From assembly GCA_023411715.1 (NCBI GenBank), contig JAEYOM010000076.1, positions 1-64,000 of the forward strand: a stretch of DNA of 64,000 bases, written 5' to 3'. Within the stretch, counting starts at the first letter, position 1. Every line of letters starts with the position of its first letter. Positions 34,201 through 42,830 of the stretch are shown here, in pieces. This DNA comes from Bacillota bacterium. GTDB taxonomy: Bacteria > Bacillota > Clostridia > Acetivibrionales > DTU013. The notes beneath the pieces are model-generated. The model saw only the letters and a program-made list of their open reading frames with translations. It ran no database searches and was not told where the DNA came from. A program made the translations under genes and the position numbers.

Positions 34201-36420
34201 TTATACTATCCTTTTGAACAATTTTTCCAGTTCATAACGTCTCAAACGCAGAATCGCCGGACGCCCATGCGGACATGTAAAGGGATTCTCAAGACTTGCA
34301 AGATCTGAAAGCAATACGTCTATTTCCCTTGCGTCAAGTTTCTTATTCGCTTTGACTGCCGATCTGCAGGCCATCCTGTATAACGCTTCGTCAGCTATGA
34401 TACTTTTATCCTGACCGTTCCCGTTTATCACAAAATCAAGTATTTCCATAAAAAGTCCGCCGACATCGACACTCTGGTCCATAAACGGAACGGAGCGCAG
34501 TATTATCGAATTGCTGCCGAAGCTTTCGTACGTAAAGCCGAGCCTTGTGAAGAAAGGCGTTTCGGAAAGTGCAAACTGGTACTCGGCAGCGGACAGTTCG
34601 ATGTTTATTACTGACAGAAGCATCTGTGAAAACTGCTCGTTTTTTGACCAGGCTTTCTTCAATTCCTCATATCGTATACGTTCGTGCGCGGCATGCTGAT
34701 CGAGCAGGAACAGCTCGTCTGTTCCCTCTAGCATTATGTATGTAGAGAATATCTGTCCGATTACCCTGACATTGCTGAAAATATCAAGAATCGAACGGTC
34801 GGTCTTTCGGACCGGCTCTTCAGGATTTTCAGGAGCTTCCGGCGCTTTGGCAGCTTCGATAGCTTCCGGTTTGTAATCGACCGGTCCGGTTTCGTTAATA
34901 AGCGGTGCTTTCATGTCTTTTACAGCGTAAATCTCCAGCGTCTCGCCTTTTGCTGTAGCAAGCCCGACAAGTGCCTGAACACCTGAATCGAATTTCTCAT
35001 CCTTCAGATCTCCTGTATCCCAGCCCGCTGCTGGATCCCGGCTTTCGTTTTCATTACTCCCGTTTGTGTCTGTGCTTTCTACCGACTGAATAAGTGAACT
35101 CCTGTTTGTATCCCGGCCTTCGCTATCCGGGCTGCCCGAAACAGCTTCCGTTCTCTTCCGGTCCAATTCCCTGCGGACCCATTCGAAATCCTGCTGCGAA
35201 TATGCGGCCCTGCTCTTCAGTTCTTCGTTCAGATGGTATGCAGACTTGCCGGCGCTCCCCGGCATAGCCGTTGTTTCCGGCCTTGCCGGCAGCATCGTTT
35301 TTTCCGGCCATGTGGGCTGCGAAACTGTTTCCGACCGTGTGGGCTGCGCTGTTGTTTCCGGCCATGCGGACTTCGCAACTGTTTCCGTTCCTGTATTCCT
35401 GGTGTAGGAGGACGGCAGCGTCCTTATGGAGGATTGCGAAAGCAGCGCGCCGTTCACAGCATGATAGACAGCCCTGTAAATGTCCTGTTCATTGGAGAAT
35501 TTGACTTCCATTTTCGACGGGTGTACATTTACGTCTACCGACGCCGGATTTATATGTATGTCCAGCACTGCGAAGGCATATTTGTTTTTCATTAGGTATG
35601 TTGCATAAGCCGCATCCAGTGCCGCTGTTATGGTCTTGCTCCGTATGGTCCTGCCGTTTATGTAGAATAACTGCTGACCGCGGTTCGAACGCGCCAGCTC
35701 CGACCCGCCGACATATCCGGCTATTTTGACATGTTCGTCCTTATGATCGACCTTGAGCAGATGCTTCGAAGTCTCCGAACCGTATATGCTGAAGATCACA
35801 CTTTTCAGATCGCCGTTGCCTGGGGTATGGAGCACCGCCGTACCGTTGCTTGTAAGCTTGAATGATATATCCGGGTAGCCGAGCGCTATCCTGCTCATGA
35901 TATCCGCAACATAAGCCGCCTCAGTCGAATCCTTCTTAAGGAACTTATATCTTGCGGGTGTATTGAAAAAAAGTTCCTTCACCGTTATGGTCGTACCGAC
36001 CGGACACCCGGCAGGTTTCAATCCTGTCACACCGCCGCCCCTGACCTCTATCGAGACCCCCTGGACAGCGTCCCTGACCCTTGTCGTAAGCTGAACGTCG
36101 GAAACTGCCGCAATGCTGGCCAGCGCCTCGCCTCGGAAGCCCATGCTCTTTATGGATTCAAGGTCGTCCGCCCTTCTGATTTTGCTCGTGGCATGACTTT
36201 CGAAAGCGATTTCGACGTCATCCTCCTCCAGGCCGCTGCCGTTGTCCGTGACGCGTATGAATGAGATACCGCCGTTGCGGATCTCTACGCTTATATTGGA
36301 CGCTCCTGCATCTATCGAATTCTCGACCAGTTCCTTTATAACGGAAGCCGGCTTTTCTATGACTTCACCGGCTGCGATCTTATTGGCCGTATTCTCATCG
36401 AGAATAATTATATTTCCCAT
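34201..36420 (-). CDS. mutL: DNA mismatch repair protein MutL
   Basis: 739 residues. The GHKL ATPase domain (about 1-330) has ENSIDAGA, DNGSGL and GFRGEALASI. A disordered linker (about 340-540) contains five 9-residue repeats. The C-terminal domain has the endonuclease motif DQHAAHERIRYE and CPHGRP, so this is a nicking MutL. ATG 36420 is preferred: AGGAAGGG is 6 bases upstream, whereas TTG 36426 would abut it. mutS ends 2 bases upstream. Confidence 0.96.
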   Translation of the reverse strand: MGNIIILDENTANKIAAGEVIEKPASVIKELVENSIDAGASNISVEIRNGGISFIRVTDNGSGLEEDDVEIAFESHATSKIRRADDLESIKSMGFRGEALASIAAVSDVQLTTRVRDAVQGVSIEVRGGGVTGLKPAGCPVGTTITVKELFFNTPARYKFLKKDSTEAAYVADIMSRIALGYPDISFKLTSNGTAVLHTPGNGDLKSVIFSIYGSETSKHLLKVDHKDEHVKIAGYVGGSELARSNRGQQLFYINGRTIRSKTITAALDAAYATYLMKNKYAFAVLDIHINPASVDVNVHPSKMEVKFSNEQDIYRAVYHAVNGALLSQSSIRTLPSSYTRNTGTETVAKSAWPETTAQPTRSETVSQPTWPEKTMLPARPETTAMPGSAGKSAYHLNEELKSRAAYSQQDFEWVRRELDRKRTEAVSGSPDSEGRDTNRSSLIQSVESTDTNGSNENESRDPAAGWDTGDLKDEKFDSGVQALVGLATAKGETLEIYAVKDMKAPLINETGPVDYKPEAIEAAKAPEAPENPEEPVRKTDRSILDIFSNVRVIGQIFSTYIMLEGTDELFLLDQHAAHERIRYEELKKAWSKNEQFSQMLLSVINIELSAAEYQFALSETPFFTRLGFTYESFGSNSIILRSVPFMDQSVDVGGLFMEILDFVINGNGQDKSIIADEALYRMACRSAVKANKKLDAREIDVLLSDLASLENPFTCPHGRPAILRLRRYELEKLFKRIV
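35255..35395 (-). repeat. In-frame 27-bp tandem repeat in the MutL linker
   Basis: Five 27-base units encode ETVAKSAWP, ETTAQPTRS, ETVSQPTWP, EKTMLPARP and ETTAMPGSA. The repeat lengthens the flexible linker without breaking the frame. Confidence 0.85.
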
Positions 36421-36422
36421 TC

Positions 36423-39038
36423 TCAACCCTTCCTCGCTTTGAGCTGCAGGCGATACAAAACGTTCATGGCGTCAAGCGGCGTCATTTCGGATACATCTAT
36501 GGACTTCAGCTCCTCCAGTACTTCCTTGCCGGCTTTTTCCTCATTATCATTCGGTATGAACAGCTCCACCTGTCCATCAAGAGGGATGATCCTCCGCCTT
36601 GCCCTTTGCTTGCTGATGTCCGCGGCTTCCAGCTCCTTCAGCAGTTCCTTGGCCCTATCGGTCACGACCTGCGGAACTCCGGCAAGCTTGGCGACCTGTA
36701 TACCGTAGCTGCCATCGGCGCCTCCGCGTATTATTTTCCTGAGGAAAATGATATCATCGCCCTTTTCCTTTACAGCAATGCAATAATTCTTGATGCCTGT
36801 TATCTTGCCTTCGAGTTCGGTCAATTCATGATAATGCGTTGCAAACAGCGTCCTGCTGCCGACCTTCTCCCGATCGGATATATATTCTATGACCGACCAT
36901 GCAATACTGAGGCCGTCATACGTACTTGTCCCTCTGCCGATCTCATCGAGCACGAGAAGGCTTCTTTGCGTGGCATTCTCCAGGATGCCTGCGACCTCCG
37001 ACATTTCCACCATGAATGTGCTCTGGCCCGCTGCCAGATCGTCGGAAGCGCCTACTCTAGTGAATATCCTGTCCGTTACGCCTATGACCGCCGAGACCGC
37101 CGGTACGAAGCTGCCAAGCTGCGCCATCAGCACTATCAGCGCAACCTGCCTCATATACGTGGATTTACCGGCCATATTGGGTCCGGTTATAATGGATATC
37201 CTGTTTCCGTCCATGTCTAGCAGCGTATCGTTCGGCACGAACTCCCCTTGTTCCAGCATCTTTTCAACAACAGGGTGACGTCCCCCCGTGATATGGATCA
37301 AACCTTCGCCGTTTACAACAGGCCTGCAGTAATTTTCCCTGTCTGCAACCTCTGCCAGTGAACAAAGCACATCGAGTTCTGCAATACCGGCTGCGGCGGA
37401 TTTTATCCTGCCGACCTGCGAAGCGATCTTTTCCCTTATTTCCGTAAACAAGACATATTCAAGCTCGACGACCTTGCCTTCGGCTCCAAGTATTGTTTCC
37501 TCCATCTCTTTGAGTTCCTGCGTCACGAACCTCTCGCAGTTGGCCAGAGTCTGCTTTCTTATATACTCCTGCGGCACCAGATTGTAATATGATTTTGTAA
37601 CTTCAAGGTAGTATCCGAATACCTTCGTGTAACCGATTTTTAGGTTCCTGATCCCGGTCTTTTCCCTTTCTGCGGCTTCCAGCGAAGCTATCCACTGCTT
37701 GCCGTCCGTAGTGGCACGCCTGAGCTTGTCCACTTCCTCATCATAACCCGGTTTTATTATGCCGCCGTCCCTTACAGAAATAGGAGGTTCATCAACTACC
37801 GAACGTTCTATGAGTCCGGCTATGTCGTCCAGAGCGTCTATATTATTGTCGTTCATCAGCGCAAGAGCCGATGAACAGGAGTTTAGTATCTCTTTTATGT
37901 AAGGTATCTGCTGCAGTGAATTTTTGAGTGATATCAGATCCCTGCAGTTTGCACTCCCCAGGACTACCTTGCCTATCAGCCTCTCAATATCGTGGACCCT
38001 CTTGAAGAGTTCGCGAAGCTCCATGCGGACCATGAACCTGTCCTTGAATTCATCGACGGCCTCAAGCCGCTCATCAATGTCGCCCGTTTTCACAAGCGGC
38101 TGTTCTATCCACCTGCGCAGCGCCCTGGCGCCCATCGAGGTCATCGTCCTGTCAAGCACCCACAAAAGCGTGCCCTTCCTGTTCTTTTCCCTCATGGTTT
38201 CAGTCAGCTCGAGATTCCGTCTTGTAGCTATATCCAGCACCATGAATTCTTCTATTTTATAGGGCGTTATCTTCTGAATATGCTCGAGACCGGCCTTCTC
38301 GGTCTGCTCCAGGTAAGCCATAAGAGCTCCGCAGGCATTCAGGCAGAGTTCCTGTGAATCCTGCGGCAGGGCGTCGTCTCCAAGCCTGCGGTACAGTATT
38401 TCCGACGAATTGCTTTCGTCAAAGTACTGGTCTTCAAGAGGTGAAATATATGCGCTGAAACGCTTGCGAAGCTGCCCGGCAAGCGCCTCCGAATCACAGA
38501 AGGCTTTGTTCGCTATAATTTCGGCGGGCCCGTATTTGGCTATCTCATCGAGAAGCTTATTAAAAGTATTTCCCCAGGTTATCCTGGTAGTCGAAAATTC
38601 GCCCGTTGACACATCGACCACCGCAAACCCGTACATATAACCTTTTGAATATATGGAAACGAGGTAATTGTTTTTCTTTTCATCGAGCATTGCGGAATCG
38701 ATAACCGTACCCGGCGTTACGACACGTATTACTTCCCTCTTTACGATACCCTTTGCAAGCGCCGGATCTTCCATCTGTTCGCAGATGGCGACCTTGTAGC
38801 CCTTTGATATCAGCCTTGAAACATACCCGTCCACGGCATGGAAAGGTACTCCGCACATGGGTGCGCGTTCCTCAAGGCCGCAATCCCTTCCTGTCAGTGC
38901 AATATCAAGCTCTCTCGATGCAACCTCGGCATCTTCGAAAAACATCTCAAAAAAGTCACCGAGTCTGAACATAAGAATACAATCCTTATACTGCTCCTTC
39001 ATATCCAGATATTGCTGCATCATAGGTGTAACGGGCAT
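36423..39038 (-). CDS. mutS: DNA mismatch repair protein MutS
   Basis: 871 residues. Mismatch-binding N-terminus with FRLGDFFEMFFEDA, then connector, lever and clamp domains, and the ATPase with Walker A GPNMAGKST, DEIGRGTSTYDG and ATHYHELT. It recognises mismatches and recruits MutL, encoded directly downstream. GTGAGG precedes ATG 39038. Confidence 0.97.
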   Translation of the reverse strand: MPVTPMMQQYLDMKEQYKDCILMFRLGDFFEMFFEDAEVASRELDIALTGRDCGLEERAPMCGVPFHAVDGYVSRLISKGYKVAICEQMEDPALAKGIVKREVIRVVTPGTVIDSAMLDEKKNNYLVSIYSKGYMYGFAVVDVSTGEFSTTRITWGNTFNKLLDEIAKYGPAEIIANKAFCDSEALAGQLRKRFSAYISPLEDQYFDESNSSEILYRRLGDDALPQDSQELCLNACGALMAYLEQTEKAGLEHIQKITPYKIEEFMVLDIATRRNLELTETMREKNRKGTLLWVLDRTMTSMGARALRRWIEQPLVKTGDIDERLEAVDEFKDRFMVRMELRELFKRVHDIERLIGKVVLGSANCRDLISLKNSLQQIPYIKEILNSCSSALALMNDNNIDALDDIAGLIERSVVDEPPISVRDGGIIKPGYDEEVDKLRRATTDGKQWIASLEAAEREKTGIRNLKIGYTKVFGYYLEVTKSYYNLVPQEYIRKQTLANCERFVTQELKEMEETILGAEGKVVELEYVLFTEIREKIASQVGRIKSAAAGIAELDVLCSLAEVADRENYCRPVVNGEGLIHITGGRHPVVEKMLEQGEFVPNDTLLDMDGNRISIITGPNMAGKSTYMRQVALIVLMAQLGSFVPAVSAVIGVTDRIFTRVGASDDLAAGQSTFMVEMSEVAGILENATQRSLLVLDEIGRGTSTYDGLSIAWSVIEYISDREKVGSRTLFATHYHELTELEGKITGIKNYCIAVKEKGDDIIFLRKIIRGGADGSYGIQVAKLAGVPQVVTDRAKELLKELEAADISKQRARRRIIPLDGQVELFIPNDNEEKAGKEVLEELKSIDVSEMTPLDAMNVLYRLQLKARKG

Positions 39039-39086
39039 TTTTGCGACCTCACTTAAATTGATGGCTTATCTCTGTTCCGGCTTTAC

Positions 39087-39479
39087 CTATTCATGGGCCC
39101 CGCCGCAGCCTCCGCCGCAGGAGGCACATTTCGAAGGCGAGCATGCCTCGCCTGTTATCGCGAATGTAATAACGTCGTTTACGTTCTTCATAAGTGCGTC
39201 AAAATCGTTCTTGGCGCTGATATATTCGGAAGTCGGCTTGTAATCGTCTATCTCGTTTTGTTTAGTCATTAGCAGATCCTTTATGTCGCTGAGCTTGACT
39301 TCATTTTCGTTTTCTCTCGTGGCTTTGATTAATTCTATCTGCAGAAGCCTGTAATCCTCCATCAGGCCCATTCCTCGTTCATCGTTCTCCAAAGCGGCCT
39401 GTGCGCTGTTCAATCTCTTAAGCTGTTCGGACTCCGCCAGAAGTTCTCCCAACTCTCTTGCTTTCTCTAAAACGCTCAT
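39087..39479 (-). CDS. YlbF/YmcA family protein
   Basis: 130 residues, mostly helical (YlbF domain about 1-105), with a C-terminal cysteine cluster CSPSKCASCGGGC. In Bacillus, YlbF and YmcA form the RicAFT complex with Fe-S clusters and influence RNA processing and development. The cysteine tail here suggests a metal or cluster site; that is inference. It lies between miaB and mutS, a common clostridial order. Confidence 0.83.
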   Translation of the reverse strand: MSVLEKARELGELLAESEQLKRLNSAQAALENDERGMGLMEDYRLLQIELIKATRENENEVKLSDIKDLLMTKQNEIDDYKPTSEYISAKNDFDALMKNVNDVITFAITGEACSPSKCASCGGGCGGAHE

Positions 39480-39584
39480 TTATTTAAACCTCCAATATTT
39501 TCCTTTATCTATGTCTTACACTATCGATCATGTCATCTTTTACCGGCATTCAGGCTTCAGGTATTCAGACACTCAGGTATTAAA

Positions 39585-40997
39585 TCATCTACCCAGGCTG
39601 CCTTCCATAGACCAGGTCCCGACCTTGTCTATCCTCACGTTTGCCAATCTTCCGATAAGGTCAGTCCCGCCTTTGAAATTGACTATTTTGTTGGTCCTGG
39701 TTCTTCCGGTGAGCATATTTATATTGTTCTTGCTCGTACCTTCAACAAGTATTTCTTCGACCCTGCCGGCCATACGGTCGTTGATCTCTCTCCCTATGCT
39801 GTTTTGCAGCTCAAGCAGCGCGTCGAACCTCCTTTTCATTACTTCTTCGCCGACCTGCTCCTCCTTCTTCGCCGCCGGAGTTCCGGTCCGCCTCGAATAC
39901 AGGAAAGTGTAGACATAGTCGAACCTTACCCTTTCGATCAGGTCGAGAGTCTGTTCAAAGTCGGCATCGGTCTCGCCCGGGTAACCCACTATAATATCTG
40001 TAGTCAGCGAAATATCCGGTATCTGCGCCCTGATCCTGTCGACCAACCCGAAGTAATGATCACGCGTATATCTGCGGTTCATTTCCTTCAGGATGGCGTC
40101 ACTCCCAGCCTGCACCGGAAGATGCAGGTGTTCGCAAACCTTTTTGCAGTCCTTCATCGCAAGGATAAGCTCATCCGAAAGATCCTTCGGATGGGACGTC
40201 ATGAACCGGATCCTTTCGACTCCTTCAACGCTCTCCAGGCTCCGCAGCAGACCTGCAAAGCTGCTGCCGTCCTTCAGGTCCTTCCCGTAGGAATTGACAT
40301 TCTGTCCAAGCAGCGTTATCTCCTTGTAACCCTGATGCCCCAGCATTCTCGCTTCATCAAGTATATCCGGCTCTCTCCTGCTCCTCTCCCTTCCCCTTAC
40401 ATAAGGAACTATGCAGTAGGAACAGAAGTTATTGCAGCCGTACATTATTGTGAGCCAGGCCTTCACACCGTTCTCACGGCGTATCGGTACGCCTTCTGCT
40501 ATATAACCCTCCGAGCTGCTGACATCGGTGACGGCTTTATCGGAATTCAGCGCTTTATTCAGTAATTCCGGGAATCTGTGCAGATTGTGTGTCCCGAATA
40601 TCAGATCCACATGTCTGTATTTTTTAAGGATATGGTCAACAACGGCCTCCTGTTGCATCATACAGCCGCACAGGGCAATGATCATACCAGGTTTGCGCTC
40701 CTTCAGCTTTTTAAGCGAACCCAGGTGGCCGTACACCTTCAATTCGGCATTTTCCCTGACGCAGCAGGTGTTGAAAAGTATCAGGTCGGAATCCTCAAGC
40801 TTGTCGGTTTTCCTGTAGCCCATTGCTTCAAGCATCCCTGCGAGCTTTTCGGAATCATTCTCATTCATCTGGCAGCCGTACGTATTGATCGAATATTTTT
40901 TTAAGCCCTCAGGATTCGTTTCCCGCACGGAATGCATAAACGCCTCCTGTCGGGTCATCTCATCTTCGGAAATAAATGTTTTTTCCCTTGTATCCAA
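39585..40997 (-). CDS. miaB: tRNA methylthiotransferase MiaB
   Basis: 470 residues. The N-terminal UPF0004 domain with NTYGCQMNENDSE and CGCMMQQE holds one 4Fe-4S cluster; the radical SAM domain has YGCNNFCSYCIVPYVRGRE; a TRAM domain ends the protein. It converts i6A37 to ms2i6A37. TTG 40997 is preferred because GGAGG lies 11 bases upstream, inside the longer frame that starts at TTG 41027; the exact start is uncertain. Confidence 0.94.
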   Translation of the reverse strand: MDTREKTFISEDEMTRQEAFMHSVRETNPEGLKKYSINTYGCQMNENDSEKLAGMLEAMGYRKTDKLEDSDLILFNTCCVRENAELKVYGHLGSLKKLKERKPGMIIALCGCMMQQEAVVDHILKKYRHVDLIFGTHNLHRFPELLNKALNSDKAVTDVSSSEGYIAEGVPIRRENGVKAWLTIMYGCNNFCSYCIVPYVRGRERSRREPDILDEARMLGHQGYKEITLLGQNVNSYGKDLKDGSSFAGLLRSLESVEGVERIRFMTSHPKDLSDELILAMKDCKKVCEHLHLPVQAGSDAILKEMNRRYTRDHYFGLVDRIRAQIPDISLTTDIIVGYPGETDADFEQTLDLIERVRFDYVYTFLYSRRTGTPAAKKEEQVGEEVMKRRFDALLELQNSIGREINDRMAGRVEEILVEGTSKNNINMLTGRTRTNKIVNFKGGTDLIGRLANVRIDKVGTWSMEGSLGR

Positions 40998-41043
40998 TTT
41001 CAGCTTATCCTCCGGAAAAATCCCCAACTATGAGGATATTATA

Positions 41044-42447
41044 TCATTCGGTCAAAACCGCTTCAATTTTTTTATTCAGCTCTTCGACATTTACCGACTC
41101 TAAAGTTTTGTCCGAAAGCTTGTACTTATATTTCAGCCTGAGGATCCTGCCGACGCTCTTATCAATTCGTCCAATCGGAATCGTTCCGTTTTTTACGGCA
41201 GCCTCGACCGAATTCATAGCCAGCCTTTGGCTGTCTGTGCCGTGACAAACAAGTATTATATCGCTGCCCGCCAGTACGGACCTCACGGAGGCATTGCCTA
41301 TGCTATAGTTCTTTGCGATAGCTCCCATTGTCATGTCATCAGTTATGACGACGCCGTCGAAACCCATTTTGCCTCTTAACAGATCAGTTATCACAGCCTT
41401 TGAAAGAGATGCCGGGTATTTCGTATCCAGTGCGCTCATAAGGATATGCGCAACCATAACCGCGTCCGCTCCGTCTTTTATGGCGTTACGGAACGGAACA
41501 AGCTCGAAGCTGTCAAGTCTGTCCATATCATAATCTATTTTTGGCAGGCCGACATGGGAATCGGTCACAGTATCGCCGTGTCCGGGAAAATGCTTTACCA
41601 CCGGTATGATCCCCCTGTCCCTGATGCCGTTCATAACCGGAATGCCCATCCTGCTCACGCTCTCCGGAGTGGTACCGAATGCACGGTCGCCTATGACCGT
41701 ATTCTTAGGATTACTCCATATGTCGAGCACAGGGGCAAAATCGGTGTTGAAGCCAAAAGCCGCTATCTCCCCGGCAAGCATCCCGCCGATATCATATGCA
41801 TATCTGCTGTTTTTAGTATTGCCTACGGACAGCGCTGCCGGCATATCTTTGAGCTGGTCAGGCATCCGGCTTACTCTGCCGCCTTCCTCATCTACCGATA
41901 TTATTAAAGGCACCCTACTGGCCCCATTAATTTCCCTTATGGAATTATTGAGCGTGAGAAGCTGTCCGGGATACTTCACATTGCGCTGGAACAATATAAC
42001 TCCGCCGATATACCGGGTTTTTATCATATCCTTTATATCCGCGCCGGGTTCAGTTCCGTCAAAACCTAATATGAACATCTGTCCGATTTTTTCGGCCGTG
42101 CTCATGCTGTTAAGGGTCTTTTCAACCATGTCCCCGATGGAATCGTCCGACCCAGTCTGACCGTTTTGCCCGGATTGGCCGTTCTGCCCAGTCTGTTCTG
42201 TTTGCTGAGCTGTGTCCGGAGTCTGGCCGCCATCCTGCACAGTCGTGATCTGTTCAGGCAACTGTCCTTCCGTCGGCTCTCTACTACCTTCAGCTGCCGT
42301 ACCGCTGGTTCCACCGTTTCCTGCAGCATCGGTACTGCTCTGGCCGGAAGCCGTTCCCGGCATGGCGCCGCTGTCGGTATTGGAATTACAGCCTGTAAAT
42401 ATTAACAGGATCGATATTATTAACAGAAAAACTCCGTGTTTTCTCAA
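41044..42447 (-). CDS. Glycoside hydrolase family 3 lipoprotein (NagZ-like)
   Basis: 467 residues. Lipoprotein signal with lipobox ending FTGC (Cys20), then a Ser/Gly/Gln-rich low-complexity spacer to about residue 105, then a GH3 N-terminal barrel: KHFPGHGDTVTDSH and the nucleophile region VITDDMTMGAI. Members cleave beta-N-acetylglucosamine in cell-wall fragments. The lipid anchor places it outside the membrane. It is monocistronic or the last gene of its transcript. Confidence 0.88.
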   Translation of the reverse strand: MRKHGVFLLIISILLIFTGCNSNTDSGAMPGTASGQSSTDAAGNGGTSGTAAEGSREPTEGQLPEQITTVQDGGQTPDTAQQTEQTGQNGQSGQNGQTGSDDSIGDMVEKTLNSMSTAEKIGQMFILGFDGTEPGADIKDMIKTRYIGGVILFQRNVKYPGQLLTLNNSIREINGASRVPLIISVDEEGGRVSRMPDQLKDMPAALSVGNTKNSRYAYDIGGMLAGEIAAFGFNTDFAPVLDIWSNPKNTVIGDRAFGTTPESVSRMGIPVMNGIRDRGIIPVVKHFPGHGDTVTDSHVGLPKIDYDMDRLDSFELVPFRNAIKDGADAVMVAHILMSALDTKYPASLSKAVITDLLRGKMGFDGVVITDDMTMGAIAKNYSIGNASVRSVLAGSDIILVCHGTDSQRLAMNSVEAAVKNGTIPIGRIDKSVGRILRLKYKYKLSDKTLESVNVEELNKKIEAVLTE

Positions 42448-42633
42448 GCCGTTCCATCCTTACACGTTATATTTTTGAATCTCAGTGTACCGACATATAT
42501 ATTTTCGATTACTTGACGATTATATTCATATCAGCAGTTTACATCCAGATTCTCACAATATTGTACAAACCACAACACAACCTCACGATTTATTTGAAAT
42601 TATATTCCAGTAAAACAGCCAAGTCAAACCTAC

Positions 42634-42802
42634 ACTGTCTAGCCCAGCCGATAGTAGTCCTGTCTGAGCCGGTCGGTAACTACCCTGTCTAAGCCGGATG
42701 GCAACTGCTCTGTCTGGCCCAGCCGGCAGTTGTCTAGTTTGACCCAGCCGGCAACTGCCCTGCCTAACGGGCGGCAGCTACCCCGTCTAAGCCGGCCGCT
42801 TC
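42634..42802. repeat. Degenerate 25-bp tandem repeat
   Basis: About 6.8 copies of a 24-25-base unit of the form CTGTCTAAGCCGG(A/C)(T/C)GGCAACTGC. Copies differ at many positions. It fills most of the spacer between the MetRS-like gene and the GH3 gene; the remaining 42448-42633 is AT-rich with nothing else recognised. Confidence 0.85.
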
Positions 42803-42830
42803 ATCTTTTTGTGTCATATCCGTATGCAGC

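Noticed and set aside
42634..42802. CRISPR-like array
   Set aside because: Units are head-to-tail with no unique spacers, and no cas genes are present.
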